From: Polynucleobacter sp. HIN7
Lineage (GTDB): Bacteria; Pseudomonadota; Gammaproteobacteria; Burkholderiales; Burkholderiaceae
DNA length: 64,000 nt
Assembly (NCBI RefSeq): GCF_030297595.1
Contig: NZ_AP028138.1
Span: 1,550,001 to 1,614,000, forward strand
Direction of reading: 5' to 3'
The notes beneath the pieces were generated by a model, which was not told the origin of the DNA, searched no databases, and worked only from the letters and a program-made list of their open reading frames with translations. Within the stretch, counting starts at the first letter, position 1. Each line of letters begins with the position of its first letter. This document shows positions 8,692-17,558 of the stretch, piece after piece. The position numbers and the translations under genes are program-made.

Positions 8692-9585
8692 CTAAATCAT
8701 TGCTTTTAGTAAAGTCGCCATCTCAGAAGGGTTTTTGGTGACCTTAAAGCCACACTCTTCCATCACTGCTAATTTGGCATCCGCGGTATCAGCACCACCG
8801 GAAATCAACGCGCCCGCATGACCCATGCGCTTGCCTGGAGGCGCTGTCACGCCTGCAATGAATCCCACAACGGGTTTTTTCATATTGGTCTTGCACCAAC
8901 GCGCCGCCTCAACCTCGTCTGGACCGCCAATTTCGCCGATCATAATGACCGCATCTGTCTCAGGGTCTTCATTAAACATTTTCATCACATCGATGTGCTT
9001 CAAACCATTGATGGGATCTCCGCCAATGCCAACCGCGGTTGACTGGCCAAGCCCAATCGCAGATAACTGCCCCACGGCTTCATACGTTAGGGTGCCAGAG
9101 CGACTCACAACCCCAATGCGACCTTTGCGGTGAATGTGACCGGGCATGATGCCGATCTTGATTTCCTCAGGAGTAATCAAACCAGGGCAATTCGGGCCTA
9201 ATAACAAAGTTTTCTTACCGCCCTTGGCTTCTTTTTGTAGCATCTTGTTGCGAACTTCGAGCATGTCGCGCACCGGAATTCCTTCAGTGATGCAAATAAC
9301 CAAATCGAGATCGGCCTCAACCGCTTCCCAAATCGCTGCAGCAGCGCCTGGAGGTGGAACGTAGATCACCGAAACCGTAGCACCGGTTTCTTTGGCTGCA
9401 TCTTTCACGGTTCCAAAAATCGGAATCCCAAAAATCGATTCGCCAGCTTTTTTAGGATTGACGCCAGCCACAAAGCAGTTCTTACCGTTCGCGTATTCTT
9501 GGCACTTCTCCGTATGGAACTGTCCGGTCTTGCCAGTAATCCCTTGGGTAATAACGCGTGTGTTTTTATTTATCAAAATTGACAT
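8692..9585 (-). CDS. sucD: Succinyl-CoA synthetase alpha subunit
   Basis: Alpha subunit of the TCA-cycle enzyme that converts succinyl-CoA, ADP and phosphate to succinate, CoA and ATP. It shows the CoA-binding Rossmann fold (TRVITQGITGKTGQFHTEKC), GPNCPGLITP, and the phosphohistidine loop GHAGALISGGADTA near residue 245. At 297 residues it is of standard length. It lies 27 bp downstream of sucC and the two form an operon. No other TCA genes flank it. Confidence 0.97.
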   Translation of the reverse strand: MSILINKNTRVITQGITGKTGQFHTEKCQEYANGKNCFVAGVNPKKAGESIFGIPIFGTVKDAAKETGATVSVIYVPPPGAAAAIWEAVEADLDLVICITEGIPVRDMLEVRNKMLQKEAKGGKKTLLLGPNCPGLITPEEIKIGIMPGHIHRKGRIGVVSRSGTLTYEAVGQLSAIGLGQSTAVGIGGDPINGLKHIDVMKMFNEDPETDAVIMIGEIGGPDEVEAARWCKTNMKKPVVGFIAGVTAPPGKRMGHAGALISGGADTADAKLAVMEECGFKVTKNPSEMATLLKAMI

Positions 9586-9612
9586 AGTGATTTCCTCAAA
9601 TTAGATGGTCGC

Positions 9613-10779
9613 TTACTTACCTTGCACAGCTGCAACAACTTTCGTTGCCGCCTCAGCCATGGAATCAGCACTGATGATGGGTAATCCCGAGTCAGCCAAA
9701 ATCTTTTTACCTAACTCTTCGTTGGTACCCTTCATCCGAACCACCAAAGGAACAGATAAATTGACTGCTTTACACGCAGTCACTACGCCATCGGCAATCA
9801 CATCGCAACGCATGATGCCGCCAAAAATATTAACCAAAATGGCTTTCACGCTCTTGTTTTTGAGCATGATCTTGAACGCTTCAGTCACTTTCTCTGCTGT
9901 TGCGCCACCGCCTACATCTAAAAAGTTCGCTGGCTGACCACCAAATAATTTAATGGTGTCCATCGTTGCCATCGCCAAGCCTGCGCCGTTGACTAAACAA
10001 CCAATATTGCCATCAAGGGAAATGTAGGCAAGATCAAATTTAGATGCTTCAATTTCAGCAGGATCCTCTTCATCCACATCACGGTAGGCCACGATTTCAG
10101 GATGGCGATAGAGCGCATTTGAATCAAAGTTAAATTTCGCATCAAGAGCCTTGATATTTCCATTGCCCTCCAGAATGAGTGGATTAATTTCCACCAAAGA
10201 TGCGTCGGTATCCCAATAGGTTTTGTAGAGGTTCTTCAATACCCCACGAGCTTGGGCTTGTGAGCCCTCAGGAACGCCAATGCCTTTACTGAGTTGATCG
10301 CACTGCGCATCGGTTAAACCAACTAATGGATCAACAAATACTTTAATAATTTTCTCAGGAGTCTTTTCAGCAACCTCTTCGATATCCATACCGCCCTCGC
10401 TTGAGGCCATTACGACTACTTTTTGCGTAGCACGGTCGGTCAAAATTCCGAGGTAGTACTCTTTCTTAATATCAGCGCCGTCTTCAACCAATAAACGACG
10501 TACTTTTTGTCCTTCGGGGCCAGTCTGATGGGTTTTTAATTGCATGCCCAAAATTGCGCTGGCGTATTGCTTCACTTCATCCATGCTCTTGGCGACTTTC
10601 ACGCCACCGCCTTTGCCACGGCCACCTGCATGAATTTGTGCTTTCACAACCCAAACTGGACCGCCTAACTTCTTCGCGGCTTCGATTGCCTCATCAACGC
10701 TAAACGCTGGAATACCATTGGGTACCGGTACATTAAATTGGCGCAGAATCTCTTTGCCTTGGTACTCATGAATTTTCAT
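9613..10779 (-). CDS. sucC: Succinyl-CoA synthetase beta subunit
   Basis: ATP-grasp beta subunit of succinyl-CoA synthetase, 388 residues as expected. Signatures are [15 protein letters not shown] at the start, the ATP-grasp lysine region [22 protein letters not shown], the metal-binding LVEINPLIL and [10 protein letters not shown], and [22 protein letters not shown] of the CoA-ligase domain. Binding partner SucD is encoded directly downstream. AGGAGCTG stands before the ATG. The leader holds a nested inverted repeat and an FNR-like dyad at 10830-10867, suggesting oxygen- or redox-linked control. Confidence 0.97.
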   Translation of the reverse strand: MKIHEYQGKEILRQFNVPVPNGIPAFSVDEAIEAAKKLGGPVWVVKAQIHAGGRGKGGGVKVAKSMDEVKQYASAILGMQLKTHQTGPEGQKVRRLLVEDGADIKKEYYLGILTDRATQKVVVMASSEGGMDIEEVAEKTPEKIIKVFVDPLVGLTDAQCDQLSKGIGVPEGSQAQARGVLKNLYKTYWDTDASLVEINPLILEGNGNIKALDAKFNFDSNALYRHPEIVAYRDVDEEDPAEIEASKFDLAYISLDGNIGCLVNGAGLAMATMDTIKLFGGQPANFLDVGGGATAEKVTEAFKIMLKNKSVKAILVNIFGGIMRCDVIADGVVTACKAVNLSVPLVVRMKGTNEELGKKILADSGLPIISADSMAEAATKVVAAVQGK

Positions 10780-10829
10780 AACAGCTCCTGGAATGATTAA
10801 ATTTCAACGCCAGCGTGAAAAGCTATTTT

Positions 10830-10867
10830 CCTTGATGGGGCCCTTGGGTCATTGACCCAAATCAAGG
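10830..10867. promoter_or_regulatory. Nested inverted repeat with FNR/CRP-like dyad upstream of sucC
   Basis: An outer repeat CCTTGAT (10830-10836) / ATCAAGG (10861-10867) encloses an inner perfect repeat TTGGGTCA (10844-10851) / TGACCCAA (10853-10860). The right side reads TTGACCCAAATCAA (10852-10865), nine of ten matches to the FNR consensus TTGAT-N4-ATCAA. It lies 51-88 bp before the sucC start. As RNA it could also fold, though the inner loop is very tight, which favours a DNA operator. Which regulator binds is inference. Confidence 0.4.
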
Positions 10868-10931
10868 CAAAAAAGGCTTAATACGCCCTCAAAAGACCCA
10901 TAAGTCTAACATTTTCACTGCACCAAATTGG

Positions 10932-11429
10932 CTATTTGGAGGGGGTGCGACCGCTGATCAATCGGCTGACAAGCTCTGGATTAAAGCCTTTTGAAACCAA
11001 GAAGCGATACTGCTTGGCACGCTCCTTTGGGTCCAAGGAAATCTCACCAAACTTACGAGCCCACAAGGCCTGGGCACGCTCAAATTCCGAGGTGCTTAGC
11101 TCATGACTTAGCTCTGCAATCATGCCGGGCTCTATGCCGGCCCGCTGCAACTCATCAGCCACACGGCGCAAACCGTAGCGCTGACTGCGCCGTCGCACGA
11201 GGGCCTGAGCATACCGTTCATCGGATAGCCAGCCCCGGGCCTCAAAGTCATTCAAGACCTGGGTAATTTGCTCTTCAAGGTCAGCCGGTGGACTGTCATC
11301 TGCCTGACTGGATAAACGCGCTAACTTTTGCGCCAACTCATGACGGCTATATTCGCGTCGCGATAAAAGGCGCAAAGCCCGAGCTTTGAGACTCGGGCTT
11401 TGTTTAGAAGCGTGATCTGATCCTGGCAT
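10932..11429 (-). CDS. recX: Regulatory protein RecX
   Basis: RecX modulates RecA by capping and destabilising its filaments. The 165-residue protein has the tandem three-helix repeats of the family: SLKARALRLLSRREYSRHELAQKL, then VLNDFEARGWLSDERYAQALVRRR with RYGLRRVADELQRAGI, and the C-terminal KYG/FRFLVSKGF-like element. Its ATG overlaps the recA TAA by one base (TAATG), so it is translationally coupled to recA and should share its SOS induction. Confidence 0.92.
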   Translation of the reverse strand: MPGSDHASKQSPSLKARALRLLSRREYSRHELAQKLARLSSQADDSPPADLEEQITQVLNDFEARGWLSDERYAQALVRRRSQRYGLRRVADELQRAGIEPGMIAELSHELSTSEFERAQALWARKFGEISLDPKERAKQYRFLVSKGFNPELVSRLISGRTPSK

Positions 11430-12523
11430 TAAGCGCTCGCGGATTCGATCTCCTCATCGTCTAGGGTCTCACTAATGAGAGTGCCGCCACTCTTAACGCC
11501 GAGCTTTTGCCGAATCTTCGCTTCGATCTCCTTCGCAATCTCAGGATTCTCTTTTAAGAACTCGCGCACATTATCTTTACCCTGACCGATACGATCGCCG
11601 TTATAGCTATACCAGGCACCGGATTTTTCAACGATCTCAGCCTCAACGCCCATATCGATGATTTCACCTTCACGAGAAATGCCCGAGCCATACATGATGT
11701 CAAAGATCGCTTCGCGGAATGGTGGGGATACTTTGTTCTTCACAACCTTCACACGGGTCTCGTTACCGATCACATCATCACCCTTTTTAATGCTACCGAT
11801 TCTACGAATATCAAGACGCATTGAGGCATAGAACTTAAGGGCATTACCGCCAGTGGTAGTTTCGGGGGAGCCGAACATCACACCAATCTTCATCCGAATT
11901 TGGTTAATGAATATCACCATGGAATTGGTGCGCTTGATCGTGCCCGTTAACTTACGCAAGGCTTGGCTCATCAGTCGTGCCTGCAGGCCTGGCAATGAAT
12001 CTCCCATGTCGCCTTCAATCTCAGCCTTTGGAACTAAGGCTGCGACCGAGTCGATCACAATTAAATCAATTGAACCTGAGCGTACTAGCGCATCGGCAAT
12101 TTCCAATGCCTGCTCACCGGTATCGGGTTGAGAGATTAATAGATTGTTGACATCCACGCCCAGCTTAGCGGCATATTGCACATCCAATGCATGCTCGGCA
12201 TCAATAAATGCGCAGGTGCCGCCGAGCTTTTGCATTTCAGCTACGGCATGCAGTGTTAATGTAGTTTTGCCAGAGGACTCTGGGCCGTAGATTTCAATCA
12301 CACGCCCACGTGCCAAGCCGCCGACGCCCAGAGCAATATCAAGCCCCAAGGAGCCACTCGATACCACCTGAATATCCTGATTAATTTCTGCATCGCCAAG
12401 ACGCATGATCGAGCCTTTACCAAACTGCTTTTCAATTTGGGCCAAGGCAGCCGTCAGTGCTTTTTGCTTCTCGCCACTCATCCCTGCAAACTCTGATGAG
12501 GCTGATTTTTTCTTGTCGTCCAT
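11429..12523 (-). CDS. recA: Recombinase RecA
   Basis: DNA-dependent ATPase for homologous recombination and co-protease activation of LexA. The Walker A motif GPESSGKTT, Walker [11 protein letters not shown], the L1 and L2 regions and the [24 protein letters not shown] segment are all present. Two in-frame ATGs occur at 12529 and 12523. AAAAGG directly abuts the first but sits six bases before the second, so 12523 (364 residues, MDDKKK) is preferred. A LexA box lies 67-86 bp upstream and recX is coupled downstream. Confidence 0.98.
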   Translation of the reverse strand: MDDKKKSASSEFAGMSGEKQKALTAALAQIEKQFGKGSIMRLGDAEINQDIQVVSSGSLGLDIALGVGGLARGRVIEIYGPESSGKTTLTLHAVAEMQKLGGTCAFIDAEHALDVQYAAKLGVDVNNLLISQPDTGEQALEIADALVRSGSIDLIVIDSVAALVPKAEIEGDMGDSLPGLQARLMSQALRKLTGTIKRTNSMVIFINQIRMKIGVMFGSPETTTGGNALKFYASMRLDIRRIGSIKKGDDVIGNETRVKVVKNKVSPPFREAIFDIMYGSGISREGEIIDMGVEAEIVEKSGAWYSYNGDRIGQGKDNVREFLKENPEIAKEIEAKIRQKLGVKSGGTLISETLDDEEIESASA

Positions 12524-12589
12524 GGCCATCCTTTTCTAGATATCGGTTCGGTTTTGCTTGCTTAATTCCTGAAATTCATACTGTACGCT

Positions 12590-12609
12590 TACTGTATATA
12601 AAAACAGTA
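12590..12609 (-). promoter_or_regulatory. LexA-binding SOS box of recA
   Basis: TACTGTATATAAAAACAGTA differs from the ideal proteobacterial LexA operator TACTGTATATATATACAGTA at only two central positions. The CTG/CAG half sites at 12592-12594 and 12605-12607 are exact. On the minus strand the box overlaps a plausible recA promoter (TTGCAA at 12615-12620 as -35). A further half site, TACTGTA, lies 10 bp toward the gene (12580-12586). Regulation by LexA is the established pattern for recA. Confidence 0.88.
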
Positions 12610-12710
12610 TTGTTTGCAAGTAGGCATTTCTGATTTATTGGTACGATTGGCTTTATATTCAGTTAAGTAAGTACTTATTTACTTATAAGTATTTGATTTA
12701 TATATAAATA

Positions 12711-13256
12711 TTACTTTTCTTTAGCGAAGTATAGAAATACCGGCATCGCAATCGCCCAAACAACGGCCAAGTAGACCAGAGCAAAAACCTGTGTCTCCGA
12801 GTTTGGCCAAGTTGCTGCCCCAAGGCGTACCCCCGCCTCATAGCATAGAGGCCCAGCAATTGCGCCCAATACAGCGGCTAAGCTATTTTTTCCCTGTAGC
12901 CAAGACATCGACTCTTTTAGGGTGGTGGCAAAGACCAGCCATAGCGCCCACATCCAAACCGGTGAAATTGCCGCAAATGGAAAATCGGATTCGAACTGAA
13001 TCCAGCCCAGTTGAACCAAAATCGTGTCAGCAATTAGGCCATAAATGAATACTTTGAGCAGTAGCTCGTGTTCACTCCGGGCATTTCGATGTAACCACAG
13101 ATAAACCCCGATACAAAGGAGTGCGATCGCGAGTGCTAAACCCAATTGATGGTGAGCAGCACCCAAGATGCAAGCAAACCAACCAAGCTGGAACAAAACA
13201 AAGTTCCAGATCTTGCGCCAAGTACCCCGAGTAATTGCTAGATTCACAATCTTCAA
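12711..13256 (-). CDS. DUF2878 integral membrane protein
   Basis: Hydrophobic 181-residue protein with about six membrane segments, ending in a charged FAKEK tail. Segment order and motifs (NFVLFQLGWFACILGAA, IADTILVQLGWIQFESDFPFAAISPVWMWALWLVFATTLKESMSWL, GPLCYEAGVRLGAATW) match DUF2878. In many gammaproteobacteria DUF2878, DUF3833 and chalcone-isomerase-like genes travel together with cfa and FAD-dependent lipid enzymes. Here it is the last gene of exactly that trio, two bases after the DUF3833 gene. Biochemical function is unknown. A lipid or envelope role is inferred from that association. Confidence 0.75.
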   Translation of the reverse strand: MKIVNLAITRGTWRKIWNFVLFQLGWFACILGAAHHQLGLALAIALLCIGVYLWLHRNARSEHELLLKVFIYGLIADTILVQLGWIQFESDFPFAAISPVWMWALWLVFATTLKESMSWLQGKNSLAAVLGAIAGPLCYEAGVRLGAATWPNSETQVFALVYLAVVWAIAMPVFLYFAKEK

Positions 13257-13257
13257 T

Positions 13258-13815
13258 CTAGCGCTTATAGAAAGCTAAGGTGACCTCACCCAAATAAATC
13301 CCGAACTTACTCATTTCAGCTTTATTGAGCATCACCTTATCGTCCATCAAATACATCCAATCATTAAATTGCACGTGATAGGTTTTACCGTCCACTGGCA
13401 GGGCCAAGGTATAGCGCCAATTGAGCGCATTGCCCGCTAACTCGCCCACCGCCTCGCCAATCACATCACTGGCTGTTCCACTGTAACGGCCAGGGGCCAC
13501 CTCAGTAAGCGTCCAAATACGCTTTTGCTTAGTACCATCGGAGTAAACAAAATCTTCATCCAAAACACCAACCTTTTTGCCATCCTTGACTTCCCATTTG
13601 GCTTTAATGAGGACTTTAAAGCGTTTAACAACCTCGCCACTGCGATTGGTAAAGATTCCGTAGGCATCAATCTCGCCATCAAAGTAGCTTGCCAAATCCA
13701 ACTTGGGGACCTCTTTGCTATACATCTGCACACTTGGGCTTGAACAAGAAACCAAACCAAGAGTTAGAACAGAAATCAAAGAAATGGTTAGTAGACGCTT
13801 GAGTCTAGTGAACAT
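13258..13815 (-). CDS. DUF3833 family lipoprotein
   Basis: Exported protein of 185 residues starting at ATG 13815. The N-terminus MFTRLKRLLTISLISVLTLG ends in the lipobox LVSC, so it should be a lipoprotein. The body is the beta-rich DUF3833 domain: LASYFDGEIDAYGIFTNRSGE, then DEDFVYSDGTKQKRIWTL, PGRYSGTASDVIGEAVGE and the C-terminal FNDWMYLMDDKVMLNKAEMSKFG. It lies between the chalcone-isomerase-like and DUF2878 genes, with a 2-bp gap to the latter. A longer frame to 13878 exists but would lose the lipobox position. The function is unknown. Confidence 0.8.
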   Translation of the reverse strand: MFTRLKRLLTISLISVLTLGLVSCSSPSVQMYSKEVPKLDLASYFDGEIDAYGIFTNRSGEVVKRFKVLIKAKWEVKDGKKVGVLDEDFVYSDGTKQKRIWTLTEVAPGRYSGTASDVIGEAVGELAGNALNWRYTLALPVDGKTYHVQFNDWMYLMDDKVMLNKAEMSKFGIYLGEVTLAFYKR

Positions 13816-13835
13816 AATGAGCACCAAGTGAAGAA

Positions 13836-14405
13836 TTAAGGATTCGGGCAGTTTGCAGCAATTAAAGCAGGAGGGCAACGAGTCGCAATCAGTGCGGAAC
13901 GTAACTTCGGTACGCTGGTGCGCTCATCAAGCCAGATTCCAAAAAAGGCTTTGGCAAATGCATCGCCAGGAATATCACCAATTGGTTTGCCATTGTGCAG
14001 GAATAAAGTACCACGATCGGGAAGATGAATGCCAACTAAGGTGTCACCCGAGGCAATATCTGGAAAGAGTTTCTCGAGGCTTTGCAACCAAATCGTGCGC
14101 TGCTTTTCAGAAACACCTAAGCGGGTCATTTCATCGATCGTGCGCTTGGCTAAATCAGCACCTTTAAAGGATCGAATGTAATGAATTTCCAAGGCAAAGC
14201 CATTTTGGCCTTTGGGATCAGCCACATAGTAGCGGGCGTCGTAGACGTCAAAACCCCAAAATGTGAGTCGGCCCTGACCCTGGAGGCTAGCGCTCTCAAT
14301 GTAGCGATAAACCGGGGATTTGGTACTGGACGCATTCGCAAATACCCAGCTTGGCCCCAAAAGGGCAAGCGCAAGACAAAGGGTTGGATAAAGAGACCAT
14401 TTCAT
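13836..14405 (-). CDS. Periplasmic chalcone-isomerase-fold protein
   Basis: Secreted 189-residue protein. Starting at ATG 14405 gives a signal peptide MKWSLYPTLCLALALLGPSW cleaved near VFANA. A second ATG at 14417 is possible but has no Shine-Dalgarno. The mature part has the chalcone-isomerase-like pattern: LTFWGFDVYDARYYV, ALEIHYIRSFKGADLAKRTIDEM, GDTLVGIHLPDRGTLFLHNGKPIGDI, and FAKAFFGIWLDERTSVPKLR. Bacterial members are fatty-acid-binding or of unknown function, and the plant enzyme activity should not be assumed. It is the first gene of the trio with DUF3833 and DUF2878. Confidence 0.78.
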   Translation of the reverse strand: MKWSLYPTLCLALALLGPSWVFANASSTKSPVYRYIESASLQGQGRLTFWGFDVYDARYYVADPKGQNGFALEIHYIRSFKGADLAKRTIDEMTRLGVSEKQRTIWLQSLEKLFPDIASGDTLVGIHLPDRGTLFLHNGKPIGDIPGDAFAKAFFGIWLDERTSVPKLRSALIATRCPPALIAANCPNP

Positions 14406-14463
14406 GCCACCAAGCATAGAGGAGTTTTATGACCCTTGCACAAACCCCATTTTTCACAAGGAG

Positions 14464-14495
14464 GAATAAAAAAACCCGCTCCAAAGAGCGGGTTT
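14464..14495 (-). terminator. Rho-independent terminator after the symporter operon
   Basis: AAACCCGCTC (14472-14481) and GAGCGGGTTT (14486-14495) form a perfect 10-bp stem with a CAAA loop. On the minus strand the stem is followed by a T-rich run (complement of 14464-14471). It sits 20 bp past the stop of the sodium:solute symporter gene, so it ends that transcript. Confidence 0.88.
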
Positions 14496-14514
14496 CAGAC
14501 TACATCAAACTTGA

Positions 14515-16656
14515 TTAGTTGGCTTGTGTATTTAACGTATCGCCACGCAGCGTTGGGTAACGCACGTGATCGACTAACTCCTGAATATCTTTGCGTGGAG
14601 CTGGGGTTACCAAGCTCACCAAGATAATCACTGCAAAGCCAACCGGTACACCAAAGAGGCCGGCAGAGATTGGCTGAATACCCCACCAGAGTTCAACTGG
14701 GGAAGTAACGCCAAAAATTCCGCGCATCCATGGTTGTGTGGTTGCCATGTAGTAGAAGGTAATTGCAAGACCAGCCACCATACCAATACAAGCACCTGCT
14801 TTAGTTGCACGCTTCCAGAAAATACCCAAGGTAAGTGCTGGGAAGAATGAGGCTGCAGCAAAGGAGAACGCCGCACCTACTAAGAACAGAATGTCTGCTG
14901 GTTTTTGGGCAGCCACATAGGCAGCCGCTAAGGCCACGACCAACAACAAGGCTTTCGAAATCGCTACGCGCCGTGAAGCAGGTGCGTTTGGATCGATCAT
15001 CTTGTAGTACAAATCATGGGACAAAGCGTTTGCAATGGTCAACAGCAAGCCGTCAGCAGTTGAGAGCGCAGCAGCTAAACCACCCGCTGCCACCATTCCG
15101 GAAATCACGTATGGTAAGCCCGCAATTTCTGGGGTCGCCAACACGATGATGTCACCACCAATGGTCATCTCAGCCAATTGGAAGATACCGTCCTTATTGA
15201 TATCAGCAACGGAGAGCAAGGATGGGTCAACTTTCGACCACGCTGCAATCCAGGCTGGTAGCTTATCAAACGGCGTTCCCACCAAGACCGTGAAGACCTC
15301 GTATTTCACCAAGACTGCCAAGGCAGGTGCAGTGAAGTAGAGCAAGAAAATGAAGAACAGCGACCAGGTCACAGACTCACGCGCCGCTTTCACCGATGGT
15401 GTGGTGTAAAAGCGCATCAGGATGTGTGGCAATGCCGCAGTACCTAACATCAAACAGAAGATCAACGCTAAGAAATTACGACGCGATGTATCAAATGCGG
15501 TGCGAGCCTTCTCATCACCATTCGGATCGCCAGCAAACTGCTGTGCATGCCGTGGCATGTTCGCTAATGGGTTCGAACGATTATTCGCGCTGGTGCGTTG
15601 CGCTGTCCAAGCCTTCTTTGCAGCTTCCGCATCTTTTGGAACGGCAGCTAACGCTTTTTCAGCAGCAGCAATTTCTTCGGCAGGCGCATTCGCTGCTTTC
15701 AGATCAGCCACTTTCTTCTCCGCAGCAGCCTTGTCGGCAGCTAAGGCAGCAGGCACATCCTTTAATTTCTCAGCAAGTGCATCAGCACGTGCTTTGAAAA
15801 TTGCACGGACTTCCAGCTCTTTCGGATCCTTGATGAGCTCAGCTTCTTTAGCGGTCACTTTTTCCAATTGCTGACCATAGATCAGTTGTGGAATTGGGAA
15901 GCTAGTTTGCTTCATGGATAACCAGAGCACTGGAATCATGTAAGCAATGATCAAGATGATGTACTGTGCAACCTGTGTCCAGGTCACGGCACGCATACCA
16001 CCCAAGAACGAGCAAACCAAAATACCAGCCAAGCCTAAGAAAATACCAATCTCAAATGGTACGCCAGCCAAACGGGTGGTAATCAAACCAACACCGTAAA
16101 TCTGCGCAACCACGTATACGAACGAGACCAGAATCGCTGCCAAAATACCAATGAAGCGAGGTAAGTTACCGTCATAACGAGCGCCCAAAAAGTCAGGGAT
16201 CGTAAATTGACCGAACTTACGCAGGTATGGTGCCAAGAACAATGCCACTAAGCAGTAGCCACCAGTCCAACCCATAATGAAGGCTAAGCCGCCGTAACCA
16301 GTGAGGTACAAAGTACCTGCCATACCGATAAACGACGCTGCCGACATCCAGTCCGAGCCTGTTGCCATACCGTTGTAAACCGCGGGCACTCGTCGACCAG
16401 CTACATAGTATTCTGCAGCATCATTTGTTCGACTCATTACGCCGATACCGGCATAAAGCAACACGGTTGCGCCAAGGAAAACGTAACCAATGGTGGCGCG
16501 AGCCATTCCCATTGCTTCAGCAATTCCAAGAATAACTACAAATGCAAGGAAGCCGAGGGTATAAAAACCATAGACTTTGTTTAGCTTCTTTTTAAAGTCG
16601 GCATTACTGCCGCCGCCGCCAAAAACACTACCATCACCAGGTGTCATTCCAGCCAT
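14515..16656 (-). CDS. Sodium:solute symporter, VC_2705-like large subunit (ActP-related)
   Basis: Large integral membrane transporter (713 residues) of the sodium:solute symporter family, close to acetate permease ActP. Signatures include YVAGRRVPAVYNGMATGSDWMSAASFIG, AEMTIGGDIIVLATPEIAGLPYVISGMVAAGGLAAALSTADGLLLTIANALSHD, and the C-terminal QPADILFLVGAAFSFAAASFFPAL. Between about residues 255 and 375 there is an alanine-, lysine- and glutamate-rich, coiled-coil-like cytoplasmic insertion absent from ActP but found in the VC_2705 group. The small partner (DUF4212) is encoded 2 bp upstream. The substrate is probably a short organic acid, but that is inference. Confidence 0.88.
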   Translation of the reverse strand: MAGMTPGDGSVFGGGGSNADFKKKLNKVYGFYTLGFLAFVVILGIAEAMGMARATIGYVFLGATVLLYAGIGVMSRTNDAAEYYVAGRRVPAVYNGMATGSDWMSAASFIGMAGTLYLTGYGGLAFIMGWTGGYCLVALFLAPYLRKFGQFTIPDFLGARYDGNLPRFIGILAAILVSFVYVVAQIYGVGLITTRLAGVPFEIGIFLGLAGILVCSFLGGMRAVTWTQVAQYIILIIAYMIPVLWLSMKQTSFPIPQLIYGQQLEKVTAKEAELIKDPKELEVRAIFKARADALAEKLKDVPAALAADKAAAEKKVADLKAANAPAEEIAAAEKALAAVPKDAEAAKKAWTAQRTSANNRSNPLANMPRHAQQFAGDPNGDEKARTAFDTSRRNFLALIFCLMLGTAALPHILMRFYTTPSVKAARESVTWSLFFIFLLYFTAPALAVLVKYEVFTVLVGTPFDKLPAWIAAWSKVDPSLLSVADINKDGIFQLAEMTIGGDIIVLATPEIAGLPYVISGMVAAGGLAAALSTADGLLLTIANALSHDLYYKMIDPNAPASRRVAISKALLLVVALAAAYVAAQKPADILFLVGAAFSFAAASFFPALTLGIFWKRATKAGACIGMVAGLAITFYYMATTQPWMRGIFGVTSPVELWWGIQPISAGLFGVPVGFAVIILVSLVTPAPRKDIQELVDHVRYPTLRGDTLNTQAN

Positions 16657-16658
16657 GA

Positions 16659-16922
16659 TTAATCTTCCTCCACTTCAGCACAGTCATATTCTTTATCAAG
16701 ATTATTCATGTAGTGTGCGTAGTAAGCAATGATCAGCACATAAATTACCAATGCTCCTTGGGCTCCAACCCAAAAACTAAAGGGCCAACCAAAGAAATTG
16801 AAATTTAAGTCCCGCGCGTTATAGCCAACAACAAAGGTCACAATAAACCAAATCGCCAACAGCAGAGCTGATATGCGTAGGTTCTTTGACCAATATTGTT
16901 TATGCGATTCTGTTAATTGCAT
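16659..16922 (-). CDS. DUF4212 small subunit of solute:sodium symporter
   Basis: Small 87-residue membrane protein with two hydrophobic hairpin segments (LLAIWFIVTFVVGY and FSFWVGAQGALVIYVLIIAYY) and the DUF4212 hallmarks NLRISALLLAIW, FNFFGWPFSFW and YAHYMNNLDKEYDC. Members always accompany VC_2705-type symporters and are thought to be an accessory subunit. Only two bases separate it from the large subunit. AGGAGAAAC precedes the start in the minus strand. Assignment is strong because domain and context agree. Confidence 0.88.
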   Translation of the reverse strand: MQLTESHKQYWSKNLRISALLLAIWFIVTFVVGYNARDLNFNFFGWPFSFWVGAQGALVIYVLIIAYYAHYMNNLDKEYDCAEVEED

Positions 16923-16985
16923 AACAGTTTCTCCTTAGGTTATTAAAAACATCTACATCAAACTTCGTACTTCTACTTCATTGTG

Positions 16986-17558
16986 CTAAGCAGTTAGACC
17001 AGTCTCCCGCTCCAACTGCTTAGCAAATTTCGGCTCAAATTCTTTTAAATGCCTGATGATTTTTACTGCTTCTTCGGGTTCTTGGCGATCCACATAAACC
17101 CTTGCTAATTGGTACCAACCATAGGGACTCATGGGCTGAAGCTGAGTATTTTTCTTCAAAGCCTTGATGGCTTCATCAAAACGACGCTGCTGAATTAGGG
17201 TTAGCCCTAATCCGTACCAGGCTAGATCCATCTTCTCGTCTAGCTTGAGCGCTTTACGAAAACTGAACTCGGCATCCTCCACTTGACCCAATTCTTCTTG
17301 TAAGTAAGCAAGGTTGTACCAAGAGTAGGCTGGGGCATCTGAGCGCTGTACAACCCTTTTATAAAAAGCGATTGCGCCCTCTTTATCCCCTGCTTGAGTT
17401 TTTAAATAAGCAAGGCTCGAGAGTACATAGGGATCATTTGGGTATTCACGCAGCATTTCTTCAAACACCATCATTGCTTGCTGCTGCAAGCCAAATAGGA
17501 TGAATGCAGAGGCTCGCCACTTAAAGAGATACCAGCGTAAATTGTGGCTTACTGACAT
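16986..17558 (-). CDS. Tetratricopeptide repeat protein
   Basis: Protein of 190 residues with about four TPR units: YPNDPYVLSSLAYLKTQAGDKEGAIAFYKR, APAYSWYNLAYLQEELGQVEDAEFSFRKAL, MDLAWYGLGLTLIQQRRFDEAIKAL and SPYGWYQLARVYVDRQEPEEAVKII carry the W/Y-L-G-Y-A spacing. TPRs mediate protein-protein contacts, and no catalytic domain is attached. There is no clear signal peptide, though the N-terminus has a moderately hydrophobic stretch. It overlaps the upstream small membrane protein gene by 10 bp, so the two are probably made together. The partner is unknown. Confidence 0.85.
   Translation of the reverse strand: MSVSHNLRWYLFKWRASAFILFGLQQQAMMVFEEMLREYPNDPYVLSSLAYLKTQAGDKEGAIAFYKRVVQRSDAPAYSWYNLAYLQEELGQVEDAEFSFRKALKLDEKMDLAWYGLGLTLIQQRRFDEAIKALKKNTQLQPMSPYGWYQLARVYVDRQEPEEAVKIIRHLKEFEPKFAKQLERETGLTA

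Noticed and set aside
12640..12710. AT-rich repeats (AAGTACTTATTTACTTATAAGT) upstream of recA as an origin or array
   Set aside because: Short imperfect repeats without DnaA boxes or regular spacing; probably simply the AT-rich gap between genes.
15422..15874. Open frames antisense to the symporter, 133-150 codons
   Set aside because: They arise from the alanine-rich insertion read on the other strand and have repetitive AF/SA composition.
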